Part shown: positions 53,427 through 63,610 of the stretch, in pieces | How positions within the stretch are numbered: the first letter of the stretch is position 1 | Layout of the letters: each line of letters opens with the position of its first letter | Assembly: GCF_002895565.1 (NCBI RefSeq) | Contig: NZ_AZRN01000004.1 | Coordinates: 1-64,000, forward strand | Direction of reading: 5' to 3' | DNA: 64,000 nucleotides | DNA from: Petrotoga mexicana DSM 14811 | GTDB lineage: Bacteria; Thermotogota; Thermotogae; Petrotogales; Petrotogaceae | Position numbers and translations under genes: made by a program | The notes under the pieces: model-generated | What the model saw: the letters and a program-made list of their open reading frames with translations, nothing else | The model's database searches: none | Told to the model about the DNA's origin: nothing

Positions 53427-55247
53427 TTGCTATTAAGACTCGAAAATGTCTCACATAATTTCGGTGAATTTTACCTCTTTTATGATGTCGACTTGGTTAT
53501 AAATCAAAACGATAGGATCGCTTTAATAGGTAAAAACGGAGCCGGAAAAACTACTTTATTGAATATTATTTCAGGAAATATTGAGCCTATTGAAGGACGA
53601 GTGCTCAAGAAAAATGATTTAAATATATCTCTTTTAAAGCAATATAGATTAGATTTAAATAAAACAGATCCTACTTTGTATGACTTTTTAAAGGAAAGTG
53701 TCTCAAAAATTACACCTGAACACATAGTCGATAAGAACGTTAGGAGTTTGGTAGTGGGACTTGGTTTCGAAGAAGGCCAATGGGATAGAAATGTTTCTGG
53801 TTTAAGTGGTGGTGAATTGACTAGATTATCCCTCGGAAAAACTCTTTCTGAAAAAAGCGATTTATTACTTCTTGACGAACCTACTAACCATCTGGATCTC
53901 TACTCTATTGATTGGTTAATCAACTATCTCAAAAATTACAAAGGTGCAATGGTTATCGTATCCCACGACAGGACATTTTTAAAACAGTTGTGTAACAAAT
54001 ATTGGGAAATAAACAATTCAAAGATTTGGGAATTCAAAGGAACCTACAAAGAATACATCCAATCACGTGAAATTTATATAAATTCAGTAAATTCAAGAAA
54101 ACAGAACGTAGAAAAAGAAATAGAAAGACTCGAAAAAATGATAAAGCGTTACCGAAGTTGGGGAACAGAAAAAATGGTCAGGCAGGCAGTAATCCGTGAA
54201 AGAAAATTGGAAGAGTTGAAAAATGAACTCCAAGAGATTCAAAACATCGAAGAAGAAAAAGGTATAGACGTAAAGATCCCCCAACCCACAAAAACTGGTT
54301 ACAAGGTAGTAGAGGTTAAAGACCTATCTTTTTCATACAACGAAGAACAAGAATTACTAGAAAACATCTCTTTTGAACTCTACGAAGAAGAAAAATTAGC
54401 TATATTAGGAAAAAATGGTTGCGGAAAGAGCACTTTATTAAAATTATTGATAGGTGAATTAGAAAATCATGAAGGGAACATTGAATGGGGATACAATATC
54501 AAAATCGGATATTTAGATCAAGTTATATCTAATCTCTCTCAAGAATCTGACGTGTTGAATGAAACGTGGGAATTGGTAAAGGATTGGAAAGATTTCGAAG
54601 TAAGAAAGTATCTTGGAAGATTTGGATTCTATTCTAGTGAAGTGTTCAAAAAAGTAAGCGAACTCTCTGGGGGAGAACTCACCAGATTGGCATTAGCTAA
54701 AATTTTACTTGAGAAACCAAACGTTTTGATATTGGATGAACCTACCAACCATTTGGATATCCTAACAATTGAAAGTTTGGAACAAGCACTCAAAGAGTAC
54801 ACAGGAGCCATCATCTTTGTCTCACATGACCAATCTTTTATTGAAAACATCGCCAACAAATTTCTTTTAATAGACAACGGGGAATCCAAAATATCTGAAA
54901 ATATTCAATCTCTTTTAGAAGAAATAAAAAATAACTCTTTTAAAATAAAAAAAGAAAAAAAAGTAAACAAAGAATACGAACAAAATAAAAAAAGAAAAAA
55001 CAGAATAAAAACTTTAAACAATGAAATTTCAAGAATCAGGGCGGAATCGGAACTGTTATTTGAAAAGTTAGATTCAGTTGAAGCTAAACTTTTTGAGTAT
55101 GGAGACGATTATAATAAGGTGTTAGAATTAATTGAAGAAAAAAACAAATTAGAAAAGGAACTTACAAAACTACAAAAACTGGAAAGTAAATATGTAGAAG
55201 AATTAAATCAACATACTAAAATCTCAAACAATAATTACGGAGGATAA
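53427..55247 (+). CDS. ABC-F family ATPase (Uup-like)
   Basis: Two ABC domains and no membrane segments: the first with LIGKNGAGKTTLLNIISGNI, LSGGELTRLSLGKTL and [13 protein letters not shown], the second with ILGKNGCGKSTLLKLLIGEL, LSGGELTRLALAKILLEKP and LILDEPTNHLDI. The ~80-residue linker and a C-terminal coiled coil (KRKNRIKTLNNEISRIRAES, ELIEEKNKLEKELTKLQKLE) fit ABC-F proteins that act on ribosomes or, for Uup, DNA junctions. TTG 53427 behind AAGGTG gives 606 residues. Follows the preceding ABC gene by about 10 nt. Confidence 0.88.
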   Translation: MLLRLENVSHNFGEFYLFYDVDLVINQNDRIALIGKNGAGKTTLLNIISGNIEPIEGRVLKKNDLNISLLKQYRLDLNKTDPTLYDFLKESVSKITPEHIVDKNVRSLVVGLGFEEGQWDRNVSGLSGGELTRLSLGKTLSEKSDLLLLDEPTNHLDLYSIDWLINYLKNYKGAMVIVSHDRTFLKQLCNKYWEINNSKIWEFKGTYKEYIQSREIYINSVNSRKQNVEKEIERLEKMIKRYRSWGTEKMVRQAVIRERKLEELKNELQEIQNIEEEKGIDVKIPQPTKTGYKVVEVKDLSFSYNEEQELLENISFELYEEEKLAILGKNGCGKSTLLKLLIGELENHEGNIEWGYNIKIGYLDQVISNLSQESDVLNETWELVKDWKDFEVRKYLGRFGFYSSEVFKKVSELSGGELTRLALAKILLEKPNVLILDEPTNHLDILTIESLEQALKEYTGAIIFVSHDQSFIENIANKFLLIDNGESKISENIQSLLEEIKNNSFKIKKEKKVNKEYEQNKKRKNRIKTLNNEISRIRAESELLFEKLDSVEAKLFEYGDDYNKVLELIEEKNKLEKELTKLQKLESKYVEELNQHTKISNNNYGG

Positions 55248-55249
55248 TT

Positions 55250-57229
55250 ATGAAAGGCATATATTCAGATCAAACTAACTCCTATTTTTATCCCGAGGAG
55301 CCAAGCATAGATGACAAGGTAACGATTAAACTAAGAATTCCAAAATACTTAGGTAAAAGTATTGGAAGTGTTATCTTTACTCCTCAAAAAAATTTAAAAA
55401 ATTATCAACATAAACCAATGCAACTCTCAAAAGAAACTACTTACTTTTATTTTTTTGAAAGTACTTTCAAAATGCCAGATAGAATTGTTAGGTACCATTT
55501 CGAAATAGATTTAATAGAAAAGGGCAAAAAAGTGTTCTATGACGCTATGGGTATTGTAGAAAATCGTGCTATTCATGACTTTGTACTCGTCGCAGATTTT
55601 AAAACTCCAAAATGGTCCCATGGTTCTATATATTATCAAATATTTGTTGATCGATTCAAAAACGGAGATGAAACAAATGATCCAGTATCCCATGAGTATC
55701 AATACGATGGTCAAGAAGTTTTAAAAAAAGATTGGAACTCACTGCCAGATCCTAAAAATGGTCATAGGGAGTTTTATGGCGGAGATTTACAAGGAGTTTT
55801 AGAAAAGATTGATTACTTAAAAGATTTAGGAGTGGAAACGATTTACCTAAACCCTATCTTTGTTTCTCCAAGTCCGCACAAATATGATACTCAAGATTAC
55901 GAACATGTAGACCCTCATTTTGGGGTTATAGAGGAAGATTCGGAAGATCTGAACGAAAAGTACAAAGTCAGAACTACATCTATAAAGAACCTTGAAAAAA
56001 GCGATGAAATTCTAAAGCTTTTGATTCAAAAAGCCCATGAAAAAGATATAAAAATTATTTTAGATGGTGTTTTCAACCATTGTGGTTCTTTTCATAAATG
56101 GATAGACGAAATGGATTTATATGGTGAAGGTAGTCTACATAGGGAGGATTCCCCTTACAAAAGTTATTTTTATTGGGACAGTGCTCAAAATAACTATGAG
56201 GGATGGTGGGGCTTTCACACCCTACCAAAATTGAATTATGGAAATATTAGTTTATGGAAATACATAGCGGATATTGGGAAAAAATGGGTTAGCGAACCTT
56301 TCAATGCAGATGGATGGAGACTCGATGTTGCAGATGATTTAGGTAAATCTTTTGAGATGAATACAGCCTTTTGGAGATTCTTCTACAAAGTTGTAAAAAA
56401 GTCAAATCCTGAATCTATAATATTTGCAGAAATTTATAAATCACCTCTTGCTTGGTTAGAAAGAAAATGTTGGGATTCTATAATGAATTATATAACCTGT
56501 ATGGATCCCGTTAGTTATTTTCTTACAGGCATGGAAAAACACAACGAGAATCACAAACCTGAGCTCTTTAAAAATGCTGAGTATTTCGTTAACTCAGTGA
56601 GATGGTCTTTATCTCAATTACCTATGAATAGTAAATTTATTGCATTAAACCAACTAAGCAACCATGATCATTCTAGATGGATGACAAGAACTACACAAAA
56701 AGTCGGAAGATTGGGACCGCAAACTCATGAAGAAGCTTCCCTTGGAAAGGATTTAGATGTTTTCAAAATAGGATTAGTCACAATGTTTACTCTTCCAGGA
56801 TCACCAGGATTATTCTACGGTGATGAAATAGGTTTGGAAGGTTGGACAGACCCAGATAATAGGAGACCTTACCCTTGGGGAAAAGAAAGTGAAGAAAATA
56901 AAATGTTGTTTAATTTCACAAAAGAATTAATTAAAATGTACAAAGAGCATCCTGCATTGAGAAAGGGATCTTTTGATTTTCTTGATTGGAATAGTGGATA
57001 CGTATCTTACGCTTCATGGAATGAAAGTGAAAATATAGTCACCATTATAAATAGAGAAGAAAAAGAGATCGATGTTGAACTGCCATTATGGCTACTCGAT
57101 AAAAAAGAAGGCAATATAACTCTTTTATTCTCAACAAAAGATTTCACTTTAGAAGATAATTCTTATAATGATGGCAAAAAATCTCTGAAAATCCCAGAGA
57201 AAACTGCCCTTGTATTTAAAATTAATTGA
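55250..57229 (+). CDS. GH13 alpha-amylase family glycosidase (cyclomaltodextrinase/neopullulanase type)
   Basis: Hydrolyses alpha-glucans or maltodextrins. An N-terminal beta domain of about 120 residues precedes the (beta/alpha)8 barrel starting at GSIYYQIFVDRFKNGDETND. Catalytic residues are the nucleophile Asp (~358) in GWRLDVADD, acid/base Glu (~394) in IIFAEIYKS and Asp (~472) in LSNHDHSR; the GVFNHCG motif is also intact. 659 residues with a C-terminal beta domain and no signal peptide, so cytosolic. No sugar transporter adjoins it; substrate is inferred. Confidence 0.88.
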   Translation: MKGIYSDQTNSYFYPEEPSIDDKVTIKLRIPKYLGKSIGSVIFTPQKNLKNYQHKPMQLSKETTYFYFFESTFKMPDRIVRYHFEIDLIEKGKKVFYDAMGIVENRAIHDFVLVADFKTPKWSHGSIYYQIFVDRFKNGDETNDPVSHEYQYDGQEVLKKDWNSLPDPKNGHREFYGGDLQGVLEKIDYLKDLGVETIYLNPIFVSPSPHKYDTQDYEHVDPHFGVIEEDSEDLNEKYKVRTTSIKNLEKSDEILKLLIQKAHEKDIKIILDGVFNHCGSFHKWIDEMDLYGEGSLHREDSPYKSYFYWDSAQNNYEGWWGFHTLPKLNYGNISLWKYIADIGKKWVSEPFNADGWRLDVADDLGKSFEMNTAFWRFFYKVVKKSNPESIIFAEIYKSPLAWLERKCWDSIMNYITCMDPVSYFLTGMEKHNENHKPELFKNAEYFVNSVRWSLSQLPMNSKFIALNQLSNHDHSRWMTRTTQKVGRLGPQTHEEASLGKDLDVFKIGLVTMFTLPGSPGLFYGDEIGLEGWTDPDNRRPYPWGKESEENKMLFNFTKELIKMYKEHPALRKGSFDFLDWNSGYVSYASWNESENIVTIINREEKEIDVELPLWLLDKKEGNITLLFSTKDFTLEDNSYNDGKKSLKIPEKTALVFKIN

Positions 57230-57258
57230 TTCGCTTTAGTTACATATATGGCTTTTTT

Positions 57259-57741
57259 CTAATGTTCTGTTATCTCACCCTTTAAAATATTAATTCCGTG
57301 TGGGATAAGATCCTTAACAGCTTCAAAACATTCTTTAACCGCCTTAGTACTACCTGGAAAATTGATGATTAGAGTAAATTTTCTAATGCCACAAACTCCT
57401 CTAGAAAGATATGCCATTGGGGTATTCTCCCCTGTGGCATATCTGATTTTTTCCGGAATTCCTGGAACCTCTTTTTCGATAATGTTTTTCGTAGCCTCGG
57501 GTGTAACATCTCTTGGAGCAAAACCCGTTCCTCCTGTTGTGAGTATTAAGTCTGCAATATTATTGTCGGCTACTTCTTTTAATTTTTGTTCTATTTCTTC
57601 TTTTTCATCTGGAATTATTAGGTAAAGAGTTTTAATCCAACCTTCCTCTTCAACCATCTTTATTAGTAATTCACCACTTTTGTCTTGTCTTAAACCCTTT
57701 GATCCTTTATCACTTATTGTTATTATTGCTACTTTAATCAT
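57259..57741 (-). CDS. mog: Molybdopterin adenylyltransferase (MogA/MoaB family)
   Basis: Adenylates molybdopterin before metal insertion. 160 residues: KVAIITISDKGSKGLRQDKS, LILTTGGTGFAPRDVTPEAT (conserved TTGGTG with catalytic Asp) and INFPGSTKAVKECFEAV. Last gene of the minus-strand cofactor locus; converges with the GH13 gene over 29 nt without a clear terminator. Confidence 0.9.
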   Translation of the reverse strand: MIKVAIITISDKGSKGLRQDKSGELLIKMVEEEGWIKTLYLIIPDEKEEIEQKLKEVADNNIADLILTTGGTGFAPRDVTPEATKNIIEKEVPGIPEKIRYATGENTPMAYLSRGVCGIRKFTLIINFPGSTKAVKECFEAVKDLIPHGINILKGEITEH

Positions 57742-57752
57742 TACTTCCCCTC

Positions 57753-58187
57753 CTACTCTGATACAATCGTTAATTTATCACCCGGAATCACGATGCCTCC
57801 TTCTAAAACTTTGGCGAAGATCCCCTCTGTCAGCATTATATTATCAGGATTGAATTCTCCTGCTTTCCCTATTTCGGTAATTTCGAGTAATACACTTTCA
57901 CCTACTCTAAATTTGGTTCCCACAGGGTATTTATATAACTCTATCCCTTCTATGGTTATATTCTGTGCGAAGTTGCAATATCCATCTTTTAAATTTAAAT
58001 TCTTTTCTTTCACTATCTTTTCAAGGCTTTCTATGCCCAACAGACTGACTTGCCTATGACTTTTTCCTGCATGATAGTCACCCTCAACGCCATAATTAGT
58101 TATAATGTTTATTTTATCTTGTACTTTTTTGAGCATTCCTCTTTTTTCACATTTACAAACTTTGACTACTTTACCTTCTCTACTCAT
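57753..58187 (-). CDS. MOSC-domain protein
   Basis: A small MOSC-domain (molybdenum cofactor sulfurase C-terminal) protein: [20 protein letters not shown] carries the family histidine region, and [28 protein letters not shown] and [12 protein letters not shown] follow. Stand-alone MOSC proteins in Mo-cofactor operons may carry sulfur or the cofactor. ATG 58187 overlaps the moaC stop (ATGAGTAG) and gives 144 residues. Sits 11 nt before mog. Confidence 0.85.
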   Translation of the reverse strand: MSREGKVVKVCKCEKRGMLKKVQDKINIITNYGVEGDYHAGKSHRQVSLLGIESLEKIVKEKNLNLKDGYCNFAQNITIEGIELYKYPVGTKFRVGESVLLEITEIGKAGEFNPDNIMLTEGIFAKVLEGGIVIPGDKLTIVSE

Positions 58188-58662
58188 CGTTTTCTCTAAC
58201 ATAAGTTCCACTTTTACCTCCAGTCTTTTTGAGTAATTTTATATTTTTAATCACCATATCTTTATCTACAGCCTTACACATATCGTACACAGTTAAAGCC
58301 GCTATTGAAACACCAGTAAATGCTTCCATTTCAACCCCCGTTTTGCCTGTTGTCCTCACCGTTGCGTAGATACCTAAAGTTGTGGCATTTTCAAATTCAA
58401 ATTTTATATCTATGCCGGTTATCAACAAAGGGTGACACATTGGGATTAACTCAGCTGTTTTCTTAACACCCATAATTCCAGCCACTCTTGCAGTTTCTAA
58501 AACAGCTCCTTTTTCTATCTGACCATTCTTTATCCTTTCAAGGGTTGATTCTTTTAGCTTTATCTGTCCATAGGCTATAGCTTCTCTTTTGGTTTCACCT
58601 TTATCTGTAACGTCAACCATCTTTGCTCTACCTTTTTCGTCTATATGGGTAAATTCTTTCAT
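58180..58662 (-). CDS. moaC: Cyclic pyranopterin monophosphate synthase MoaC
   Basis: With MoaA it converts GTP to cPMP. 160 residues with [40 protein letters not shown] (active-site [12 protein letters not shown]), [20 protein letters not shown] and [18 protein letters not shown] precedes the ATG and overlaps the moaA stop, so the two are coupled. Confidence 0.97.
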   Translation of the reverse strand: MKEFTHIDEKGRAKMVDVTDKGETKREAIAYGQIKLKESTLERIKNGQIEKGAVLETARVAGIMGVKKTAELIPMCHPLLITGIDIKFEFENATTLGIYATVRTTGKTGVEMEAFTGVSIAALTVYDMCKAVDKDMVIKNIKLLKKTGGKSGTYVRENDE

Positions 58663-58664
58663 AC

Positions 58665-59636
58665 CTATCCTCCAATTTGAGACATATTTTTCTTTGGGAA
58701 GAAATTATTTTTGTAAAAGTTGTGACTAATAGGTTTAAGAAGAAGAGCTTTTTCAAACTTTTCTCTCACACCTTCTGTAGAAATCTTCCCATCTTCATCG
58801 CGCATATTTACTTCAACATCGCTGGCAAGACAAGGCCTCAAAAATCCATCAGCGGTTAATCTCATCCGATTACATGTTGAACAAAAGTTATGACTAATAG
58901 CGGTGATAAACCCTACAGTTCCCTTTGCCCCAGGGACTTTGAAATCCTTTGAAGGGCCATTATTTTTTATATTTACAGGGACCATACCCATCTTATTGAT
59001 AATTTTTTCCTTGAATTCGTTTAGAGATACATAATAATTACCAGAAAGAAGGCTTGTTTCACCCATAGGCATATATTCAATAAATCTCACGTGTAGATCT
59101 TTATCCTTTGTGAGTTCAACAAAACTTTCCAATTCACTATCGTTTAAACCCTTCATCACAACGGTATTAATCTTTACTGGATTTAAGCCAACTTCAAGTG
59201 CTGCTTTAATCCCTTCAATTGCTTGTGAAAACTCGCCCCTTCGAGTAATTGTTTTATAGGTATCGGGATTTAAAGAATCAAGACTTATGTTAACCCTAGA
59301 CAAACCTGCCCTTTTTAAAGCAAAAGCATATTTTGGTAGAAGAACACCATTGGTTGTCATAGTAATATCTTCAAGTGCAGAAATTTTCCTTAACTCCTTG
59401 ATTAAATCTACTACGCCTTGCCGAACAAGAGGTTCACCACCTGTGATACGAACTTTTTTTATACCAAGTTCAGTACCTACTTCAACAATTTTGATTATTT
59501 CTTCGTATCTTAGAATACTGCTATGGGGCTTGAAAGTTACACCTTGGGGTGGCATACAATAAATACAACGTAGATTACATCTATCTGTTATCGATATTCT
59601 AAGATAATCGATACTTCTTCCGTATTTATCAATCAT
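58665..59636 (-). CDS. moaA: GTP 3',8-cyclase MoaA (radical SAM)
   Basis: First enzyme of molybdopterin synthesis. [20 protein letters not shown] carries the radical-SAM cysteines Cys20, Cys24, Cys27. The C-terminal cluster site is [18 protein letters not shown] (C-x2-C-x13-C) and the protein ends in the essential Gly-Gly (MSQIGG). GGEPLVRQG is the SAM-binding stretch. 323 residues. AAAGGAG precedes the ATG. Confidence 0.98.
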   Translation of the reverse strand: MIDKYGRSIDYLRISITDRCNLRCIYCMPPQGVTFKPHSSILRYEEIIKIVEVGTELGIKKVRITGGEPLVRQGVVDLIKELRKISALEDITMTTNGVLLPKYAFALKRAGLSRVNISLDSLNPDTYKTITRRGEFSQAIEGIKAALEVGLNPVKINTVVMKGLNDSELESFVELTKDKDLHVRFIEYMPMGETSLLSGNYYVSLNEFKEKIINKMGMVPVNIKNNGPSKDFKVPGAKGTVGFITAISHNFCSTCNRMRLTADGFLRPCLASDVEVNMRDEDGKISTEGVREKFEKALLLKPISHNFYKNNFFPKKNMSQIGG

Positions 59637-59655
59637 TATAATTAAACTCTCCTTT

Positions 59656-61554
59656 TTAAGACATTACTTCTCCTGTATTATCTGTTCTATAACCACCTAA
59701 TGCAATTACTTGGCTTTTAAACTTTTCAGAATTAATCACCTCTATAATTTTTTTCATCCTTGTATCTTGTAGAAAGTCAATTGGAATTATAAAATCATAT
59801 CTTTCTTCTAAAAGAGGTATAAAATCCAAATCCATAGCATCGGCAGCTGCTTTTATCCCTAATCCTACATCTGCAGATTTATTTGCAACGGCTGCTGCAA
59901 CAGCAGTGTGGGTGAATTCTTCTCTCTCGTATCCCCTAATTGATTTTGAAGGTATCTCCTTTTTGTTTAACCAATAATCTAATAATACACGCGTACCTGA
60001 GCCTTTCTGTCTATTGATGAAGTTAATATCTGGACGGCTTAAATCCTCTATCTTTTTCAATCCCAAAGGGTTACCTTTTGGTACAATTAAACCCTGTTGT
60101 CTCCAAATTAAATTCACCATAGTTACTTTTTTATCACCTAAAATCTCTTTAACGTAAGTTTTATTGTACGTTCCACTTTGTGGATCCAAAAGGTGGGCCC
60201 CTGCCAAATGACACTCACCTCTTTTAAGCGACATCAACCCGCCCATACTCCCCACAGATTGAATGTTAAAGTTAAATCCAAGTTTTTGAGATTTTATTTC
60301 ATTAACCAATATGTCTAATGAATAATCATGGCTTCCAATGAACAACACGTTTTTTGAAATGGAGGAGATGGGTTTCAAAATATATATTTTCACCTTTTCG
60401 TTGATACCTATTCCTTCAGATTTTTCTGGGACAGGCATAATACCATCTGCATTCACCAGTGACTCCATGGCAGCCGATCCCCTTTTTCTGGGAACCGCTA
60501 CGTATTCTCCGTCAATAAAAGCTAAATTAACCCTTAAAAATTCTTCCAACCCAACTTGTGAAGGAACTTTTCTACGAACAACCGCATTTATATATGGCAT
60601 TTCTGGAACGCCCAAACTTTGCATCTGATACACAAGTGTCCGTACAAAAATATAATAATTCAGCAACGCAGAGAGGGGATAACCAGGTATACCAATTACC
60701 GGCTTGCCTTTTATAATACCTAGAATAACAGGTTTACCTGGCATTATATTAATGCCATGCACAATTACTCTTCCCACCTCATTTAAAATTTTCTCAGTGT
60801 AATCTTCCCTACCGGCAGAAGAACCAGCTATAATGACCAAAATATCATTTTTCTCTACCTCATCCAACACTTTTTTCTTGAGATCTTCATATTTGTCAGG
60901 GAGGATCTCTGTAATTGAAACTTTTGCTCCCCATTGTTCGCCATAAATCTTCATTATAGTCGAATTGAAATCAACAAGTTGGCCTTTTTCTGGTTCCTGA
61001 TTGGGTGGGATAATTTCATCACCCGTTGGAATGATCCCTATCAAAGGCTTTTTTTTGACATTAATTTCTTTCACACCTGCTTCTAATAAAGCTCCCACAT
61101 CATAAGGCCGTATCATATGATTTACCGGGAACATTAATTGCCCTTTCATCACACTTTCTCCAATAGCTCTAATATTTTGCCATGGTGTAGCGCTTTTTTC
61201 TATAATGTAAAAATCGCCTTCATCATTTATTTCTTCTATCTTAATAACCGCATTAAATCCTTCTGGTATCGGATCCCCAGTATCAACTATAACCGCATCT
61301 AACCCTTTTTTCAACATTAATGGATTCGTTTTACTGGCTCCATATGTATTTGAAGCTTTAACCGCTATACCATCCATTGCGGAAGCATAATAATGTGGCC
61401 CAAACCTTTTTGCATATATAGCTTCTCCTGTGACTCTACCACTAGAATTTTCGGCTTTAATATTCTCTGTTTCAATAGAATAATCTTTGAAAATCTTAAA
61501 ATATTCATCCATAGCTTTTTCTAAAGAGACTTTTTCTAAATATATTTTACTCAT
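59656..61554 (-). CDS. MoeA fused to a periplasmic-binding-protein-like domain
   Basis: Residues 1-~400 are MoeA: SSGRVTGEAIYAKRFGPHYY, ASAMDGIAVKA, PTGDEIIPPNQEPEKGQLVD, IIAGSSAGREDYTEKIL, MPGKPVILGIIKGKPVIGIP. Residues ~405-632 are a PBP-like domain (PF12727 type): VGSMGGLMSLKRGECHLAGA, RQKGSGTRVLLDYWLNKKEI and AAVANKSADVGLGIKAAADA. Such fusions occur in archaea and clostridia; the second domain may sense or hold molybdate, tungstate or the cofactor. A second, simple MoeA lies upstream. Confidence 0.92.
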   Translation of the reverse strand: MSKIYLEKVSLEKAMDEYFKIFKDYSIETENIKAENSSGRVTGEAIYAKRFGPHYYASAMDGIAVKASNTYGASKTNPLMLKKGLDAVIVDTGDPIPEGFNAVIKIEEINDEGDFYIIEKSATPWQNIRAIGESVMKGQLMFPVNHMIRPYDVGALLEAGVKEINVKKKPLIGIIPTGDEIIPPNQEPEKGQLVDFNSTIMKIYGEQWGAKVSITEILPDKYEDLKKKVLDEVEKNDILVIIAGSSAGREDYTEKILNEVGRVIVHGINIMPGKPVILGIIKGKPVIGIPGYPLSALLNYYIFVRTLVYQMQSLGVPEMPYINAVVRRKVPSQVGLEEFLRVNLAFIDGEYVAVPRKRGSAAMESLVNADGIMPVPEKSEGIGINEKVKIYILKPISSISKNVLFIGSHDYSLDILVNEIKSQKLGFNFNIQSVGSMGGLMSLKRGECHLAGAHLLDPQSGTYNKTYVKEILGDKKVTMVNLIWRQQGLIVPKGNPLGLKKIEDLSRPDINFINRQKGSGTRVLLDYWLNKKEIPSKSIRGYEREEFTHTAVAAAVANKSADVGLGIKAAADAMDLDFIPLLEERYDFIIPIDFLQDTRMKKIIEVINSEKFKSQVIALGGYRTDNTGEVMS

Positions 61555-61590
61555 TTATCCACCTTCTTGAATTCAATTTACTACCTTGAA

Positions 61591-61632
61591 AAGCTCTTAT
61601 ATAGCGCCCCTTCGCCCCGCTTCCCACCCATA
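61591..61632 (-). repeat. Dispersed intergenic repeat, copy C
   Basis: Minus strand TATGGGTGGGAAGCGGGGCG then AAGGGGCGCTATATAAGAG, matching copies A and B. Upstream in the same gap a diverged partial copy occurs in direct orientation about 43 nt away (TCCTTATAGGTGGGCAATAGG against TCCTTATGGGTGGGAAGCGG). The 61555-61730 gap holds only this. Confidence 0.55.
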
Positions 61633-61730
61633 AGGAAAAGACTGGCAGCCTCTTTGTCCTATTGCCCACCTATAAGGATAAAGGAGTTTTAGCCCATTTA
61701 CCCTCAGCCTAACCATAAAGATAAATAGAA

Positions 61731-62966
61731 TTAGTATAAATAGACATCTACCGTTTCTTCTTTATTGAGTCCTTCTTTGTTAGCATCTATTTTTATATAA
61801 CCATCTGCATAAACAAATTTTGATATCATTGCTGATTCACCGACTATCGGCTCAGCGATGTGATTCTTTTCAGCAGTTTCAATCAATCGAACTGGGATGT
61901 ACTCTTCTCTTCCCTTGTCGGAATCCAAATTTCTACTTAACTTTGCTTTAATATTACATTTTATGCTTTTTTCTTTTATACCCATTATCTTCTCTACCAA
62001 TGGTTTAACAATCACCTGGGTAATGATAAAGGATGATGAAGGGTGGCCGGGTAAGCCTAAAATAGGCTTGCCTTCAACTACTGCAAAAATTGTAGGTTTA
62101 CCGGGCTTGATCGTAATTCCTTGAGACAATACACCAGGTTCCCCTAAAGAATTCAAAACTTCTACCGTCATGTCTTTGACTCCTACAGAACTACCTCCAG
62201 AGATCAGAATCAAATCGCAATCTAAATTGTTTTTTATATTCTCTCTCAAAAAATCAAATTTATCTGGAATTATCCCAACGTATCTAATTTCTGCACCTAC
62301 TTCTTCTAATGTTGTTCCTATTGTGTAGCTATTTATATCCCTGATTTCACTGACTCCAGGAACACTTTCAGGGGAGACTAATTCGTCTCCTGTGGCAATT
62401 ACAGCTACTTTTGGTTTTTTATAAACTTCAACATCAGTTATTCCTAAGCCTGCTAGAGCACCTACATCCTGTGGCCTGATCTTATGGTATTTATTTAAAA
62501 GTACCTTCCCCTTAGGAATATCTTCACCCTTATAAACTACATTTTCACCGACTCCGACAGAACGATTGATTTCAATCATTTTTTCACCAACGTAATCAAC
62601 ATATTCTACCATAACGACCGCATTTGATCCTTCTGGCAACATTCCACCCGTTGGAATTTTTACAGCCTCACCAACTTCAACCCTTACCTTTGTTTCTTGC
62701 CCCATAAACACTTCACCTTTAACGTTCAAATAGATAGGCATACTTTCCGAGGCACCAAAAGTATCCTCCGCTTTCACAGCGAAACCATCAACAGTTGATC
62801 GGCTAAAAGGTGGAAGATCGATGGGAGAAAATAAATCCTCCGCTAAAATTCTCCCATTTGACTCTTTAAAGTTTATCGTTTCTGATGGTAACGAGCCCTT
62901 ATTTAGGCTTTTATCGACAATTTCCCAAAACATTTCTGGGGTATTTAAATCCAAGAATTCAGACAT
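61731..62966 (-). CDS. moeA: Molybdopterin molybdenumtransferase MoeA
   Basis: Inserts Mo (or W) into adenylated molybdopterin. 411 residues: INFKESNGRILAEDLFSPID, LPPFSRSTVDGFAVKAEDTF, IPTGGMLPEGSNAVVMVEYV, KVAVIATGDELVSPESVPGV, LISGGSSVGVKDMTVEVL and IKPGKPTIFAVVEGKPILGL. Second MoeA of the locus. ATG behind ACGGAGG, 15 nt after mobB. Confidence 0.95.
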   Translation of the reverse strand: MSEFLDLNTPEMFWEIVDKSLNKGSLPSETINFKESNGRILAEDLFSPIDLPPFSRSTVDGFAVKAEDTFGASESMPIYLNVKGEVFMGQETKVRVEVGEAVKIPTGGMLPEGSNAVVMVEYVDYVGEKMIEINRSVGVGENVVYKGEDIPKGKVLLNKYHKIRPQDVGALAGLGITDVEVYKKPKVAVIATGDELVSPESVPGVSEIRDINSYTIGTTLEEVGAEIRYVGIIPDKFDFLRENIKNNLDCDLILISGGSSVGVKDMTVEVLNSLGEPGVLSQGITIKPGKPTIFAVVEGKPILGLPGHPSSSFIITQVIVKPLVEKIMGIKEKSIKCNIKAKLSRNLDSDKGREEYIPVRLIETAEKNHIAEPIVGESAMISKFVYADGYIKIDANKEGLNKEETVDVYLY

Positions 62967-62981
62967 ACTTAGCCTCCGTCT

Positions 62982-63593
62982 CTATTTGAATAAACCAAGC
63001 TGACAGTACCGAACTTTGATGTTTTGATCATCCAACAATTTCCCAAATTTAGGTAATTTGATATTCAATGCTTTACAGATAGCGTGTGCATTAAAACAAC
63101 TCACTTGTTCAAAATTAATCTTGAATTTCATACTGTTTCCGTCTTTGATTAACTCTTCAAGGTTTTCTCTATTGATTATAATATCGGCTTTACTTTTGGC
63201 TTTAGTTGCCGATTCTTTTTCTTGTGTATCATCAGAATCAATGTAAAAAACTAAAGTTGGTCTAACAAAATCTAGGATACTGTTTCCTTCAATGATCAAA
63301 TATTCTATATCCTCATCTAAGAGCTTGCGTGCCCTTCTATAACCTTCCAACAATCCTTCATAATTTGTTTTTAGTAAGATTACATTTTGCGCTCCAGATC
63401 CTTTAAAAAGCGAAGTATCTTTACCTTTCTCGTTGATAATTGAAGGATCATCCGTAACTTCTATTTCCTTATTATTTTTATGGAGAGACGTTTTTATCAC
63501 TCCAACGTGACAGTTTAAATTCTTTATCATTTGTGAAATTAAAGTAGATTTACCTACATTACTCGATTTTCCACCAACAACGATCGTAACCAA
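62982..63593 (-). CDS. mobB: MobB-like GTP-binding protein of Mo-cofactor synthesis
   Basis: A P-loop protein: VTIVVGGKSSNVGKSTLISQ (GGKSSNVGKST, residues 7-17), VGVIKTSLHKN, and later VFYIDSDDTQEKESATKAKS. The position before moeA suggests MobB, which assists guanylylation of the cofactor to MGD, but the sequence departs from classic MobB after the P-loop (the usual KHHHH stretch is not clear) and it may be a related adaptor. TTG start behind GGGAGG. Confidence 0.65.
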   Translation of the reverse strand: MVTIVVGGKSSNVGKSTLISQMIKNLNCHVGVIKTSLHKNNKEIEVTDDPSIINEKGKDTSLFKGSGAQNVILLKTNYEGLLEGYRRARKLLDEDIEYLIIEGNSILDFVRPTLVFYIDSDDTQEKESATKAKSKADIIINRENLEELIKDGNSMKFKINFEQVSCFNAHAICKALNIKLPKFGKLLDDQNIKVRYCQLGLFK

Positions 63594-63610
63594 AAAAAGT
63601 TCCTCCCATC

